A stretch of DNA of 64,000 nucleotides from Sphingomonas sp. ID1715 (GCF_013044515.1 NZ_JABEPR010000003.1:186001-250000), one strand, 5' to 3'. Shown: positions 52,853-63,697, numbered from the stretch's first letter. Notes: generated by a model from the sequence alone, not told the origin. Made by a program: numbers and translations.

Positions 52853-54132
52853 CGGATACGATCTTCGCGCTGTCGAGCGGCGTACCACCGGCTGCCATCG
52901 CAGTCGTGAGGATCAGTGGTCCAGGCACCCTCGACCTGGTGGAGCGAATGGCCGGACCATTGCCCGAGCCCCGCCGTATGTCGTTGAGAACGCTCCGGCA
53001 TCCAGAGAGCCAGGAGGAATTGGACCGGTGTCTGGTCGTCTGCTTCCCGGCCAGGACATCGGTAACCGGCGAGCCGCTGGTCGAGCTGCATCTGCATGGC
53101 GGACGTGCCACGGTCGATGCAGTCGAAGAGGCGCTCGCTTGTGAGGCCGGCGCGCGGCCGGCACGCGCGGGGGAGTTTACCTGGCGGGCCTTCGAGAACG
53201 GCCGGCTGGACCTGGTGCAGGCGGAAGCCCTTTCCGAGCTGCTGCGTGCGGAAACCGAAGCACAGCGGCGAGCGGCTCTCGCGGGTGAGGGACTGAGCGC
53301 GGATGTGGAGCGCTGGCGCCGTGACCTGCTGATGCTCTCCGCCATGGTTGAAGCGGCGTTGGATCAGTCGGACGAGGACGACGTGCCGGCAGACCGCGCT
53401 CGCATCGACGCGCTCGCATCGGCTCTCAGCGGCGAAATGCATGCCTTGCTGGCGCGGCCGGGATCGGAGCGGCTGTTCGACGGAGTCCGGGTCGTCGTCG
53501 CGGGCCCGCCCAATGCCGGAAAGTCGACCTTGATCAACGCCTTAGCAGGTCGTGAAGTGGCGATCACCTCGCCGCTGGCAGGCACGACGCGCGACGTGAT
53601 CGAAGTACCGGTGCGGCTGGAGGGTGTCGCCTTCCTTTTCACCGACACCGCGGGTCTGCGCGCTGATACTGCCGACCCGATCGAGCAGGAGGGGATTGCC
53701 CGCGCCAATCGACGGATCGCCGACGCCGACATTCTTATCTGGCTTGGAGACGGCGAGGCGCCAGACGCAGGTGTTGCCACCGTGATTCCCGTCTATGCGC
53801 GGTCGGATGCGCCGGATCGGCTGGGTGTGCAGACCGAGCGGTTGCGGGTGTCTGCACATTCCGGTGATGGAATCCAGGCATTGGTCAGGCAGTTGCTCGA
53901 CTGCGCGCGTGGGCTGCTGCCGAGAGAAGGTGACGTGGCGCTTGGACGCCGGCAGCGCGTGCATGTGGCCACTGCGTATCATGCCCTTGCGGCGTTCTCC
54001 GCGGAAGCTGACGAGTTGATTGCGGCTGAGCATCTGCGAACGTGCCGCGCAGCCTTTGATGCACTTACCGGCCGGGCGGGAACGGAAGAAATGCTCGACG
54101 CGCTCTTCGGCACCTTCTGCATCGGAAAGTAA
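52849..54132 (+). CDS. mnmE: tRNA modification GTPase MnmE
   Basis: 427 residues from a GTG overlapping the DUF6489 stop. DTIFALSSGVPPAAIAVVRISG is the folate-binding N-terminal domain, in two parts; the inserted G domain has GPPNAGKSTLINAL (G1), the G2/G3 region SPLAGTTRD and DTAGLR, and the protein ends in the family signature FCIGK, with the Cys three residues from the end. With MnmG it makes the 5-carboxymethylaminomethyl group of wobble uridine. The first parS lies just downstream. Confidence 0.97.
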   Translation: MTDTIFALSSGVPPAAIAVVRISGPGTLDLVERMAGPLPEPRRMSLRTLRHPESQEELDRCLVVCFPARTSVTGEPLVELHLHGGRATVDAVEEALACEAGARPARAGEFTWRAFENGRLDLVQAEALSELLRAETEAQRRAALAGEGLSADVERWRRDLLMLSAMVEAALDQSDEDDVPADRARIDALASALSGEMHALLARPGSERLFDGVRVVVAGPPNAGKSTLINALAGREVAITSPLAGTTRDVIEVPVRLEGVAFLFTDTAGLRADTADPIEQEGIARANRRIADADILIWLGDGEAPDAGVATVIPVYARSDAPDRLGVQTERLRVSAHSGDGIQALVRQLLDCARGLLPREGDVALGRRQRVHVATAYHALAAFSAEADELIAAEHLRTCRAAFDALTGRAGTEEMLDALFGTFCIGK

Positions 54133-54134
54133 GC

Positions 54135-54150
54135 TGTTCCACGTGGAACA
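54135..54150. other. parS centromere site 1
   Basis: TGTTCCACGTGGAACA is a perfect 16-bp palindrome matching the ParB-binding parS consensus. It lies two bases after the mnmE stop, in the 57-base gap before mnmG, about 3.3 kb from parB. It is the loading site for ParB spreading and origin segregation. Confidence 0.93.
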
Positions 54151-54189
54151 GTTTGACAGGCGGGTGCTCCTGAGGTTTGAGGCCGCGCC

Positions 54190-56025
54190 ATGTATGACGT
54201 GATCGTGATCGGCGGCGGCCATGCGGGCTGCGAAGCGGCCGCGGCCGCGGCGCGGATCGGTGCACGGACGGCTTTGGTAACCTTCGATGCAGCGACGCTC
54301 GGGGCGATGTCGTGCAATCCGGCATTTGGCGGCCTGGGCAAAGGACACTTGGTCCGGGAAGTTGACGCGCTGGACGGGCTGGTCGGTCGCGCGGCGGATG
54401 AAGCGGCCATTCACCATCGCATGCTCAACGCGTCCAAGGGCTCGGCGGTGCGCGGCCCGCGGGCCCAGGCGGATCGGAAGCTCTATCGTGCTGCGATCCA
54501 GCGCATGCTGCGTGAGCAACCTCATCTGGAAGTCGTCGAAGGTGAAGCGGCCTCGCTGATCACCGCGCGCACAGGCGAAGTCCAAGGCGTGCGGCTTGCG
54601 GATGGACGCGAGCTTCGCGCGCGCGCCGTCGTGCTTGCGACGGGGACTTTTCTGAATGGGCGCCTGTTCCGCGGGCGCAGCACGGATCAAGGCGGGCGCG
54701 TCGGCGAGGCGGCAGCCCTGCCTTTGGGAGAGCAACTTCGGTCACTGGGCTTGCCGATGGGGAGGCTGAAGACCGGCACGCCGCCTCGTCTGGACGGGCG
54801 CAGCATCGATTGGAGCGGTCTCGAACGTCAGCCGTCCGACGATGCGGGCTGGACCATGTCGCCGCTGACGAACCGACGCCTGCGGCCGCAGCTCGCCTGT
54901 TTCATCACGCGGACGACGCCTGGAACGCATGACGTCATTCGGGGTGCGCTTGACCAGTCGCCGCTTCACTCGGGCGCGATTGAGGGGCAGGGGCCGCGCT
55001 ATTGTCCATCGATTGAGGATAAGGTGCTGCGCTTCGGTGATCGCGATGGGCACCAGATCTTCCTGGAGCCGGAGGGGCTCGACGATCCGCTGATCTACCC
55101 GAACGGCATCTCGACTTCGCTGCCGCTCGACGCGCAACAGGCAATGATCCGCACCATTGCCGGGCTCGAGCGGGCTGTGATCGTGCAGCCGGGCTATGCC
55201 GTCGAATATGATTATATCGACCCCAGAGCGCTTGATCCTTCGCTCGAACTGCGGGCGGTGCGCGGCCTGTTCTTCGCGGGCCAGATCAATGGCACGACCG
55301 GCTATGAAGAGGCCGCCGCACAAGGTCTTGTGGCGGGGATTAACGCGGCGCGTCTTGCTGCCGACCAGGACTGCGTCACGTTCGATCGCGCCGACAGCTA
55401 CATCGGCGTGATGATCGATGACCTCACGCTGCAGGGCGTGACCGAGCCTTACCGGATGCTCACCGCGCGTGCGGAGTATCGCCTGAAGTTGCGCGCGGAC
55501 AATGCCACCGAGCGTCTCACGCCGATCGGGGAGCAGGTCGGCTGTCTCGGCGCAACGCGTCGGTCCTATGCCTCTGGTCGTGTGGCGAAGCTGAACGATA
55601 TCAAAGCGATGCTCGGCACGGTAGTGCGCGCGCGGGAAGTGACGGCGCAGCTGCGGGATGATGGCCGTGCCCGCAGTCTCGCCGACTGGCTCCGCTTCGA
55701 CGGGGTGGGCCGGGAGCAGCTGCTCGGTGTGGTGCCCGGGCTGGGGGCCGTCGACGCCGATCTTCTCGACCTCGCCATCGATGATGCTCGCTATGCTCCC
55801 TATCTGGAACGCCAGGAAACGGAGGTCCGCGCGCTTCGAGCAGCCGGTCGCACGGCCATCCCTGAGACGATCGATTACCGCGTGATCCCCGGCCTCTCCA
55901 ACGAAATGCGGGAACGGCTGGAAGCAGCACGCCCGGCCGACCTGGAGAGCGCCAGCCGCATCCGCGGCATCACACCGGCTGCTCTTGCGATCATCCTCGC
56001 CCATAGTCAGAAGCGCGCGGCGTGA
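54190..56025 (+). CDS. mnmG: tRNA uridine-5-carboxymethylaminomethyl modification enzyme MnmG
   Basis: 611 residues. [23 protein letters not shown] is the FAD-binding loop with the catalytic CEAA Cys nearby, [24 protein letters not shown] follows in two parts, and TGTFLNGRL plus [16 protein letters not shown] are further FAD and active-site motifs. The C-terminal helical domain ends with [14 protein letters not shown]. It works with MnmE on tRNA wobble uridines. The rsmG start overlaps its stop by 4 bases. Confidence 0.98.
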   Translation: MYDVIVIGGGHAGCEAAAAAARIGARTALVTFDAATLGAMSCNPAFGGLGKGHLVREVDALDGLVGRAADEAAIHHRMLNASKGSAVRGPRAQADRKLYRAAIQRMLREQPHLEVVEGEAASLITARTGEVQGVRLADGRELRARAVVLATGTFLNGRLFRGRSTDQGGRVGEAAALPLGEQLRSLGLPMGRLKTGTPPRLDGRSIDWSGLERQPSDDAGWTMSPLTNRRLRPQLACFITRTTPGTHDVIRGALDQSPLHSGAIEGQGPRYCPSIEDKVLRFGDRDGHQIFLEPEGLDDPLIYPNGISTSLPLDAQQAMIRTIAGLERAVIVQPGYAVEYDYIDPRALDPSLELRAVRGLFFAGQINGTTGYEEAAAQGLVAGINAARLAADQDCVTFDRADSYIGVMIDDLTLQGVTEPYRMLTARAEYRLKLRADNATERLTPIGEQVGCLGATRRSYASGRVAKLNDIKAMLGTVVRAREVTAQLRDDGRARSLADWLRFDGVGREQLLGVVPGLGAVDADLLDLAIDDARYAPYLERQETEVRALRAAGRTAIPETIDYRVIPGLSNEMRERLEAARPADLESASRIRGITPAALAIILAHSQKRAA

Positions 56026-56633
56026 CGGAGTCGGAGGCTCGCTCCTGGATGGCGGAGCGATATGGCCAGGATCGGCTCGCCCGCCTGGAGCAATTCGTCG
56101 CGCTGCTTATTGCCGAGAACGCGCACCAGAATCTGATCAGCCAGGCGAGCTTGGCGGGAGTTTGGGTGCGCCACATTCTCGATTCGGCGCAGCTTCATCG
56201 CCTGGCTGGAGGCGCCAACCGGTGGCTGGACGTGGGTTCTGGACCAGGTCTCCCGGGAATGGTGCTGGCCTGTCTCAGCGACACTCCGATCCTCATGGTC
56301 GAGCCTCGCCGGCGCCGCGTGGAGTTCTTGGAGCGGGCCATCAGCGAACTTCGGCTCGCACACGCCGAGGTTCGGCAGGCCAACGTAGAGCGTCTCAGTG
56401 ACCAGCGCTTTGACGCAGTGACCGCTCGTGCCTATGCGCCTCTGACCGAAATATTTCGGTCCACGGTTCAACTCACAACTTCGTCCACCATTTGGGTGCT
56501 GCCCAAGGGACGGAGCGCCGAACGGGAACTGGATGAAGCCCGGCAGACATGGCAAGGTGTGTTCCACGTGGAACAGAGCCTGACCGACCCTGATGCTCGC
56601 ATCATCGTCGCGCGGGACGTGAGTCCGAGGTGA
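56022..56633 (+). CDS. rsmG: 16S rRNA (guanine-N7) methyltransferase
   Basis: 203 residues from a [21 protein letters not shown] is the SAM-binding motif, [14 protein letters not shown] the following strand and helix, and [11 protein letters not shown] the family's active-site stretch. RsmG methylates G527 of 16S rRNA. The second parS palindrome (56560-56575) is read here as the codons for VFHVEQ, so this site is under double constraint. Confidence 0.96.
   Translation: MTESEARSWMAERYGQDRLARLEQFVALLIAENAHQNLISQASLAGVWVRHILDSAQLHRLAGGANRWLDVGSGPGLPGMVLACLSDTPILMVEPRRRRVEFLERAISELRLAHAEVRQANVERLSDQRFDAVTARAYAPLTEIFRSTVQLTTSSTIWVLPKGRSAERELDEARQTWQGVFHVEQSLTDPDARIIVARDVSPR
56560..56575. other. 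parS centromere site 2, inside rsmG
   Basis: TGTTCCACGTGGAACA again, a perfect 16-bp palindrome identical to site 1 and 2,425 bases from it. It lies in the last 25 codons of rsmG and about 60 bases before parA. Confidence 0.93.
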
Positions 56634-56637
56634 AAAG

Positions 56638-57423
56638 ATGATCTGCGTGGGCGTCGCCAACCAGAAGGGCGGGGTGGGGAAGACCACCACCGCCATCAAT
56701 GTCGCCACGGCTCTCGCTGCAATTGGCTGGCGGGTGTTGCTGGTCGACCTCGACCCGCAGGGCAATGCGTCGACGGGCTTGGGCATCGCCCAGTCGGCGC
56801 GGGGAGCGAGCAGCTACGACCTGCTCACCGGTCAGGCGGCGCTAACCGATTGTGTTGTGCCGACCCGCATTCCCCGTTTGGACGTCGTTCCCGCCACCGT
56901 AGACCTGTCCGGCGCCGAGATCGAGCTGATCGATCTGGATCAGCGAACGCATCGCCTGCGTGCCGCCTTGAGCGGCGGGGCTGCAGCGGCCCGCTGGGAC
57001 ATTTGCCTGATTGATTGCCCGCCTTCATTGGGTTTGTTGACGGTCAATGCGATGGTCGCCGCCGACTCGCTGCTGGTGCCGCTCCAGTGCGAGTTCTTTG
57101 CGCTAGAAGGACTTAGCCAGCTTCTTCAAACGATCGAACGCATTCGCGCGGGCTTCAACCCCAATCTCGAGATACTCGGCGTCGCGCTGACCATGTATGA
57201 TCGTCGCAACAATCTTACCGAGCAGGTGGCGCAGGATGTGCGTACCTGTCTGGGCGACAAGGTGTTCGCAACGGTGATCCCGCGAAACGTGCGCCTGTCG
57301 GAAGCGCCGAGTCATGGCATGCCGGCCCTCATCTACGATCATCGTTGTTCCGGTTCCGAAGCCTATATGGCGCTCGCTCGGGAACTGCTCGACCGTCTTC
57401 CTCAGCTGAAGAAAGCCGCATGA
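56638..57423 (+). CDS. parA: Chromosome-partitioning ATPase ParA (Soj)
   Basis: 261 residues. VGVANQKGGVGKTTTAINVATALA is the deviant Walker A with the signature Lys, in two parts; VDLDPQGNAS is Walker A', LIDCPPSLG Walker B. The length without an N-terminal DNA-binding domain marks the chromosomal type. It drives ParB-parS complexes to opposite poles. Its stop overlaps the parB ATG. Confidence 0.97.
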   Translation: MICVGVANQKGGVGKTTTAINVATALAAIGWRVLLVDLDPQGNASTGLGIAQSARGASSYDLLTGQAALTDCVVPTRIPRLDVVPATVDLSGAEIELIDLDQRTHRLRAALSGGAAAARWDICLIDCPPSLGLLTVNAMVAADSLLVPLQCEFFALEGLSQLLQTIERIRAGFNPNLEILGVALTMYDRRNNLTEQVAQDVRTCLGDKVFATVIPRNVRLSEAPSHGMPALIYDHRCSGSEAYMALARELLDRLPQLKKAA

Positions 57424-58307
57424 CCGAAGCTGCCCGCCAAAAGCGTCCCACCGGCCTTGGCCGCGGCCTTTCCGCCCTGCTGGGAGAGGCGGTGCGAGAA
57501 GAGCCGGTGTCCGGTGGCACCGACCGCGGTCCGGGCGTGCGCAGCTTGCCGGTCTCGGAGCTGGAGCCGCACCCCGAGCAACCGCGCCGCTTCTTTGACG
57601 ACGCGGCACTGGATGAGCTCGCGCGGTCGATCGAGTCGCGTGGTCTGATCCAGCCCATCGTCGTCCGGCCCTGGAACGGGCGCTACCAGATCGTTGCCGG
57701 CGAGCGGCGCTGGCGCGCAGCCCAGCGCGCGCGGTTACACGAGGTGCCGGTAATCGTCCGCGAGTTCGACGAGGCGGAGACGCTCGAACTGGCGCTCGTC
57801 GAGAATATCCAGCGCGAGGATCTGAACGCGATCGAGGAAGCGGAGGCCTATGCCAAGCTGATCTCACGCTTCGGCCACAGCCAGGAGGCGCTCGGCCGCA
57901 TCGTTCACAAGTCGCGCAGCCATATCGCCAACCTGTTGAGACTGCTGGATCTTCCGCTCGCCGTTCGGGCAATGGTGGCGGACGGCCGATTGTCGATGGG
58001 CCATGCGCGCGCGCTGATCACCGCACCCGACCCGGAGTCGCTCGCTCGTCAGGTTGTCGAAGGCGGTCTTTCGGTGCGCGAAACGGAGCGGCTGGCGCAA
58101 TCCGCTCGTCCAGCTGGCAACCGGCCTGCCCGGGCGCCCCGCGAGAGCGATGCCGATATCGCCGCACTGGAGCGTCAGCTGGGCGACCTTCTCGGCCTCA
58201 AGGTCAAGATCAGCTATGGCAGTGGGGCAGGGGCTGTCACGCTCGGCTTCTCGAGCCTGGATCAACTCGATCTGATCTGCCAGCGGCTGACCGGCGAGCG
58301 GATCTAG
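57420..58307 (+). CDS. parB: Chromosome-partitioning protein ParB (Spo0J)
   Basis: 295 residues from the ATG overlapping parA. RPTGLGRGLSALLGE is the ParA-interacting N-terminus, VAGERRWRAAQ and ALVENIQREDLNAIEEA are the CTPase/arginine patch motifs, HKSRSHIANLLRLLDLP holds the helix-turn-helix that reads parS, and the C-terminal dimer domain follows. It ends in a CTAG shared as stop by convergent holA. Confidence 0.97.
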   Translation: MTEAARQKRPTGLGRGLSALLGEAVREEPVSGGTDRGPGVRSLPVSELEPHPEQPRRFFDDAALDELARSIESRGLIQPIVVRPWNGRYQIVAGERRWRAAQRARLHEVPVIVREFDEAETLELALVENIQREDLNAIEEAEAYAKLISRFGHSQEALGRIVHKSRSHIANLLRLLDLPLAVRAMVADGRLSMGHARALITAPDPESLARQVVEGGLSVRETERLAQSARPAGNRPARAPRESDADIAALERQLGDLLGLKVKISYGSGAGAVTLGFSSLDQLDLICQRLTGERI

Positions 58308-59320
58308 CTCCGCCGCTGCGCCTGCCGTGCGACGGTGAGCAGCTCCTGCGAGAACAGAACCGACCCCGCATTGCCCGACGCCAACAGCTGCGCTTGTGCA
58401 GATGTCATGCGGTCGACGAGAGTGGCGAGTTCCGCCGAGGTCCACCGGCGCAACTCGCTTTCGACGACCGGCTTGTCCTTCCAGAACAGCGACTTGCCGG
58501 CGCCGTCCATCGCCGCAGCGAGGCTCGTCCGATCGGCCTCCGAGCGGAGCGCCGCCAGCTGCAACAGTCTGCGGAGCGTCGCGCGGAGGAGGGCGACGCC
58601 ATCCTCGCCGGCCGAACTCAGCTGCACCAGCTCTTCGGTCGCCTGCCGGATGGCGCCGGTCAGCACCGCGTCGATCAGGGCGGCCGTGCTGCTTTCCCCC
58701 TCGCCGGCGCCGACTGCTTCCAAGGCAGCGGCATCGAGTGGTTTGGGTGCTGCCTCGGCCGCGTCGAGGAAGAGCGCCAGCTTCTCGAGCTCCCGTCCGA
58801 TTACGGCCCGATCGCCTGCACAGGCATCGAAGATCCGACGGGCGATGTCCGGCGCCACCTTTAATCCCAGCGGCTGCGCCATGCCGATGACGAGCGGCAC
58901 CGCATCGCGCGCTTCCGGCAGATAGCTGGCAAAGGCGAGCGCATCGGGAGAGGCGAGCGCCAGTTTCAGCAGCTTCGATGCCGGCTTGAGCGCCCCAGCG
59001 ATGATGGCGACCGGGTTGCCGGCTTGCGGCGCCTCCAGCAACGCTTCGACGGCGTCGGTGATCTCGTCGCCATTGGCGCGCACGCGGATGTAGCGCGCGC
59101 CTCCGAACAGGGAGCTGGATGCCGCCTCATCGGCCAGCAAGGCCGGGTCCTTGGCAAGCGTGCTGCCGTCCAGGTCGATGCGCTCGGCCTCGGAGCCCAT
59201 CGTCGTGGCGAGCCGGTCGGCGAGGGCACGGGACCCAGCCTCATCAGGGCCGTAGAGGAGAAAGCAGCGCGCTTGCGGCTTGGCGAGGGCGCGCTCGATC
59301 GTGCCCTTGTCGGCCTTCAC
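58304..59320 (-). CDS. holA: DNA polymerase III delta subunit
   Basis: 338 residues. QARCFLLYGPDEAGSRALADRLA is the HolA AAA-like start, in place of a strict P-loop as expected for delta; ALAFASYLPEARDAVP and LELEKLALFLD-like segments follow the family. Delta opens the sliding clamp during loading. It overlaps lptE by 4 bases and uses the TAG of the CTAG shared with parB. Confidence 0.92.
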   Translation of the reverse strand: MKADKGTIERALAKPQARCFLLYGPDEAGSRALADRLATTMGSEAERIDLDGSTLAKDPALLADEAASSSLFGGARYIRVRANGDEITDAVEALLEAPQAGNPVAIIAGALKPASKLLKLALASPDALAFASYLPEARDAVPLVIGMAQPLGLKVAPDIARRIFDACAGDRAVIGRELEKLALFLDAAEAAPKPLDAAALEAVGAGEGESSTAALIDAVLTGAIRQATEELVQLSSAGEDGVALLRATLRRLLQLAALRSEADRTSLAAAMDGAGKSLFWKDKPVVESELRRWTSAELATLVDRMTSAQAQLLASGNAGSVLFSQELLTVARQAQRRS

Positions 59321-59805
59321 TGCGCCCGCTTGGCGTAGAGCGCGATGCGGGCGAGGATCTGGTCCGCGACTTCCTGCGCCAGTCGTTCCAATGCGGTGTT
59401 CTCGGCTGCAATCGTTGCATATTCCGAGCGGACCACGTCGATGCCGACGTCGGACCCTGCGGTTGCATCCAGCAGCACCGCGCCACTGCCCGCTTCGGTC
59501 AGGCGATAGCGCGCGCGCAAGGTGCGGCGCTCGCGCGTGATCGCATCATCGCGCCGCACGCCGAACCCTTCGATATTGTCGTCGAGTTCGACCACCAGCC
59601 GGTAAAGCGGTGCGCCGTCGCGTACGGCGGTGACCCGATCCTTCAATGCGTTCTGCACCAGCCAGCCGCCCCGGCCTGGAATTGGCGCGACTTCGACGCC
59701 GGCCAGCGCCTGCGCGACCGTGCCGCCGGCGCCGCCCGAATAGAGCGGCTGCAGCCCGCAACCGGCGAGCAGCAGCGCTGCGGCAAAGGCGACAGCGATC
59801 CTCAC
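59317..59805 (-). CDS. lptE: LPS-assembly lipoprotein LptE
   Basis: 162 residues with a lipobox ([16 protein letters not shown]) followed by GLQPLYSGG, the LptE family signature, and a two-layer beta domain. LptE plugs the LptD barrel in the outer membrane and guides LPS export. The order leuS-lptE-holA is typical for Alphaproteobacteria. It overlaps leuS and holA by 4 bases each. Confidence 0.93.
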   Translation of the reverse strand: MRIAVAFAAALLLAGCGLQPLYSGGAGGTVAQALAGVEVAPIPGRGGWLVQNALKDRVTAVRDGAPLYRLVVELDDNIEGFGVRRDDAITRERRTLRARYRLTEAGSGAVLLDATAGSDVGIDVVRSEYATIAAENTALERLAQEVADQILARIALYAKRAQ

Positions 59806-62306
59806 GCGACCAGGTTCACCAGGCGGTCGGGCACGACGATCACTTTCTTCGGCGCGGCTCCGTTGAGCAAGCGCACGACGTTCGGCGCCGCCAGCGCCTT
59901 GGCCTCGAGCGTGTCGCGGGCCTCGCCGCGCGGGACCGTCAGGGTATCGCGCAGCTTGCCATTGACCTGGACCGCGATCGTCACCTCATCCTCGACCAGC
60001 ATCGCCGGATCGTAGTCGGGCCAGGGCGCGTCCGCGACCAGGCCGGATTGGCCGAGGCTCATCCATGCCTCTTCGGCGAGATGCGGGATCATCGGCGCGA
60101 CCAGGCGGACCAGGGTGCGGATCGCCTCGGACCGATCCGCCGACGGCTTCGCCTTCTCGACGGCTCCCACCAGCTCGTACAGCTTGGCGACGGCCTTATT
60201 GAAGGCAAGCGCTTCAATGTCCTCGGCAACGCCGGCGACAGTCTTGTGGCGCTTGCGGGCGAGCGCGGGGTCGGCGCCCTCAGCGGCATCGACGCTCTGC
60301 ACCAGCCGCCACACCCGATTGACGAAGCGCCACGCGCCTTCGATGCCCGACACCGACCAGGCGAGATCGCGTTCCGGCGGCGAGTCCGATAGCATGAACC
60401 AGCGCACCGCATCGGCGCCATAGCTGTCGAGAATGGGGGCGGGATCGACCACATTCTTCTTGGACTTGGACATTTTTTCGACGCGGCCGAGCGTCACCGG
60501 CTCGCCTGTGTCCGTGACCAGCTTGCCGTCGCGCTGCTCGACCTCCTCGGGGCTCAGCCAACGGCCGTCGGGCGCCTGATAGGTCTCGTGCGTGACCATG
60601 CCCTGCGTGAACAGGCCCGTGAACGGCTCCTTGATGTCAAGCTGGCCCATCCGATTGAGCGCGCGCGTCCAGAAGCGTGCGTACAGGAGATGCAGGATCG
60701 CATGCTCGACGCCGCCAATATATTGGCCGACGGGCAGCCAGCTTTCCGCCACCGCCTTGTCGAACGGTTTGTCATCGGGCTGGCTGGCGAAACGGACGAA
60801 ATACCAGCTCGAATCGGCGAAAGTGTCGAGCGTGTCGGTCTCGCGCCGTGCAGGCCCGCCACAGCTTGGGCAGTCAACATGCCTCCAGCTGGGATGACGG
60901 TCGAGCGGATTGCCGGGCGTGGCAAAGTCGACATCCTCCGGCAGGACGATCGGCAAGCTATCGCGCGGCGCCGCGACCACGCCGCAGGCCTCGCAATGGA
61001 TGATCGGGATCGGCGTGCCCCAATAACGCTGGCGCGACACGCCCCAGTCGCGCAGCCGCCACACGGTCGTGCCATGGCCCCAGCCTTCGGCTTCGGCGCG
61101 CGCGATGACGGCCCGCTTGCCGGCCTCGACATCCAGCCCATCGAGGAAGCGCGAGTTCACCAGCGCGCCGGGGCCGGTATAGGCCTCATCGCCTTCGAAG
61201 ACGGGATCGGTCTTATCGGCGTCCGCAACGACGCGCGTGACGGCCAGGCCGTATTTCCGCGCGAAGTCGAGATCGCGCTGATCGTGCGCCGGCACGCCGA
61301 ACACCGCGCCCGTGCCATAATCCATCAGCACGAAGTTCGCGATGTAGACGGGCAGCTGCCATCCGGAGTCGAACGGATGGGCAGCGGTCAGGCCGGTGTC
61401 GAAGCCCTTCTTCTCCGCCGTTTCGATCTCGGCGGCCGTCGTGCCGCCGGCCCGGCACTCCTCGATGAATGCGGCGGCGGCGGGGTTCGTTTCGGCCACC
61501 TGAGCGGCGAGCGGGTGGTCCGCCGCGACCGCGACGAAGCTCGAGCCGAAGATAGTGTCCGGCCGGGTCGTGAAGACTTCGACCTCGCCGCCGTCCGAAA
61601 GCTTGAACCGGAACTGCAGGCCCTGGCTCTTGCCGATCCAGTTCTCCTGCATCAGCCGCACCTTGTCGGGCCAATGATCGAGGCTGTGCAGCCCCTCCAG
61701 CAACTCGTCGGCAAAGTCGGTGATCTTCAGGAACCATTGGCTGAGCTTGCGCTTCTCGACGAGCGCGCCGGACCGCCAGCCCCGGCCGTCGATAACCTGC
61801 TCATTGGCGAGCACGGTCATGTCGACAGGATCCCAATTGACCGCCGATTCCTTGCGGTAAACGAGGCCAGCCTCGAACAGGTCGAGGAACAGCGCCTGCT
61901 CATGGCCGTAATAATCGGGCTCGCAGGTGGCGAGCTCGCGGCTCCAGTCGAGCGCGAAGCCTAGCGACTTCAGCTGGTCGCGCATCGTCGCGATGTTGGC
62001 GCGGGTCCAGTCGCCCGGGTGCACGCCCTTTTCCATCGCCGCATTCTCGGCGGGCATGCCGAACGCGTCCCATCCCATCGGATGGAGCACTTCCATGCCC
62101 TTCATCCGCCGATAGCGGGCGAGCACGTCCCCCATCGTATAGTTGCGGACATGCCCCATATGGATGCGCCCCGATGGATAGGGGAACATCTCGAGCACGT
62201 AGCTCTTGGGCTTGGGGCTGTCGTCGCGCGCATGGAAGGTGCCGCGCTCGGCCCAGACCTTCTGCCAGCGCGCGTCGGCAGTTTTCGGGTTGAAACGGTC
62301 CGCCAC
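59802..62306 (-). CDS. leuS: Leucine--tRNA ligase
   Basis: 834 residues. [21 protein letters not shown] holds the HIGH motif as HMGH, in two parts with the PYPSG approach; [11 protein letters not shown] is the KMSKS motif. The CP1 editing domain is present ([16 protein letters not shown]). It charges tRNA-Leu. It is the second gene of a DUF3576-leuS-lptE-holA leftward operon. Confidence 0.98.
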   Translation of the reverse strand: MADRFNPKTADARWQKVWAERGTFHARDDSPKPKSYVLEMFPYPSGRIHMGHVRNYTMGDVLARYRRMKGMEVLHPMGWDAFGMPAENAAMEKGVHPGDWTRANIATMRDQLKSLGFALDWSRELATCEPDYYGHEQALFLDLFEAGLVYRKESAVNWDPVDMTVLANEQVIDGRGWRSGALVEKRKLSQWFLKITDFADELLEGLHSLDHWPDKVRLMQENWIGKSQGLQFRFKLSDGGEVEVFTTRPDTIFGSSFVAVAADHPLAAQVAETNPAAAAFIEECRAGGTTAAEIETAEKKGFDTGLTAAHPFDSGWQLPVYIANFVLMDYGTGAVFGVPAHDQRDLDFARKYGLAVTRVVADADKTDPVFEGDEAYTGPGALVNSRFLDGLDVEAGKRAVIARAEAEGWGHGTTVWRLRDWGVSRQRYWGTPIPIIHCEACGVVAAPRDSLPIVLPEDVDFATPGNPLDRHPSWRHVDCPSCGGPARRETDTLDTFADSSWYFVRFASQPDDKPFDKAVAESWLPVGQYIGGVEHAILHLLYARFWTRALNRMGQLDIKEPFTGLFTQGMVTHETYQAPDGRWLSPEEVEQRDGKLVTDTGEPVTLGRVEKMSKSKKNVVDPAPILDSYGADAVRWFMLSDSPPERDLAWSVSGIEGAWRFVNRVWRLVQSVDAAEGADPALARKRHKTVAGVAEDIEALAFNKAVAKLYELVGAVEKAKPSADRSEAIRTLVRLVAPMIPHLAEEAWMSLGQSGLVADAPWPDYDPAMLVEDEVTIAVQVNGKLRDTLTVPRGEARDTLEAKALAAPNVVRLLNGAAPKKVIVVPDRLVNLVA

Positions 62307-62309
62307 GGA

Positions 62310-62795
62310 TTACTCCAGGCCGGACGCGGCACGCCTCAGGTCACGAGCCTTGTTGAGGATGATGTCTTCCAGCTTCTGCACGGTGGCGGCAGCCACCGGA
62401 GCGTCCACCCACAGGCCGTTCTGCGTGATCTGGCGCGAAGCCGCGACCCGCAGCGCGTCGGCGCGCAAATCCTGGTCGAGGATCGATACGGTCAGCTTCA
62501 TCCGTTCGCCCGGCGAGCTGGGGTTCACATACCAGTCGGTGACGATCACGCCGCCATTCGAATCCGCCTGCACCAGCGGCATGAAGGAGACGGTGTCGAG
62601 CGCTGCCCGCCACAGATAGGCGTTGACGCCGATCGAGGTCACCTTGGACGCGGCGAGGTCCGCCTGCTCGCTGCGATCCTTGTTGCTCTTGCCGCCGCCG
62701 CCGAGCCCCTTGGACAGGTCCTCCTTCACCCATGCACAGGCGGACAGGGCCAGCACGGACGAAATCAGCAGGGCGAAACGAGGCGAGCGCAACAT
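62310..62795 (-). CDS. DUF3576 domain lipoprotein
   Basis: 161 residues from the ATG at 62795, with AAGGA seven bases upstream. The N-terminus MLRSPRFALLISSVLALSAC is a lipoprotein signal with LSAC lipobox. SIGVNAYLWRAALDTVSFMPL and GGVIVTDWYVNPSSPGERMKL are the DUF3576 core. It is expected in the outer membrane or periplasm; no function is known. It is conserved just before leuS in this group, 3 bases ahead of it. Confidence 0.9.
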   Translation of the reverse strand: MLRSPRFALLISSVLALSACAWVKEDLSKGLGGGGKSNKDRSEQADLAASKVTSIGVNAYLWRAALDTVSFMPLVQADSNGGVIVTDWYVNPSSPGERMKLTVSILDQDLRADALRVAASRQITQNGLWVDAPVAAATVQKLEDIILNKARDLRRAASGLE

Positions 62796-62974
62796 GGGCA
62801 ATCCTTCGGACACGGCCGGTTAATCGGGCGCCGTTATAGGGGCTGAAGGCGGGCTCGCAAGCAGCGCTGTGGATGTTGTGCAACAGGTGCAAAGGATTCG
62901 ACTCCGGCAAGGTGGCGACTCCGGAATGGAATCGCTAACTGGGTCGTTGAAGAGTGGGGTGAAGACGAGTCGAG

Positions 62975-63697
62975 ATGCGTATGCGTCGCAATTGGGTGGC
63001 ATTGGCGGGCGCGGCTTTGGCCGTGATCGCTGTTGCTATGCCTGCGATCGGTGCCTCGTCCGACGTTACCCGCAAGATCCTGAAACGCCCGGTTTCGTTG
63101 AGCGCGCGCGGCGGCATCGGTTCCTTCACGCCGGCCGCGGCCGATCCGCGCGTTGCCGCGATCTACGCCCGCGCAGGCCTCGCCAATAGCGGCTTCCGTT
63201 TCACTCCTGCTTCATCGTCCAAGCCGGGGGCTCAGTCGGTCATGGTGGCCGTGCGTGCGGCAGCGTCGGTGCCGAAGCCAACCGGCACCCGCGTCACGGC
63301 GGCACCGCAGGTGATCAGCATCGCGCCGATTGCCTATAATCTTGGCATGGCCGTGGGCTGGAGGCGTTTCGCACTCTCCGGCGACATGGCGCGGGTCGAC
63401 ATGGCCGGCCTGCCCGGCAGCCGCGAGAAGGTGGATGTCGGCGTCAGCTACAACGCCCCGAAGTGGAGTGCACGGATCCAGGCGGGCCAGGACCGCCCGA
63501 CCGACGGCGTTTCGGCCAATCTGACCGGCGGGCGCAGCTACAATTTCGATGTCGGCGGCTCCTATTCGATCGCGCGCAACCTCGATCTGACTGCCGGCGT
63601 GCGCTACCGGGCCGAGCAGCGCGACCGGCTGCAGATCGTCGACGATGGCCGCCGCGACAGCCAGGCCGTCTATATCGGAACTGCGATCAAGTTCTGA
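62975..63697 (+). CDS. Exported protein with probable small beta-barrel domain
   Basis: 240 residues. A signal peptide MRMRRNWVALAGAALAVIAVAMPAIGA is followed by a low-complexity region of Ala, Ser, Val and Pro and, from about residue 110, alternating strands (GMAVGWRRFALSGDMARVD, VDVGVSYNAPKWSARIQAG, RSYNFDVGGSYSIA, LDLTAGVRYRAEQRD) ending in AVYIGTAIKF, the Phe-terminated pattern of outer-membrane proteins. I recognise no family name. It is convergent with the partial thiamine-type gene, overlapping by 11 bases, and divergent from the DUF3576 gene. Confidence 0.75.
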   Translation: MRMRRNWVALAGAALAVIAVAMPAIGASSDVTRKILKRPVSLSARGGIGSFTPAAADPRVAAIYARAGLANSGFRFTPASSSKPGAQSVMVAVRAAASVPKPTGTRVTAAPQVISIAPIAYNLGMAVGWRRFALSGDMARVDMAGLPGSREKVDVGVSYNAPKWSARIQAGQDRPTDGVSANLTGGRSYNFDVGGSYSIARNLDLTAGVRYRAEQRDRLQIVDDGRRDSQAVYIGTAIKF

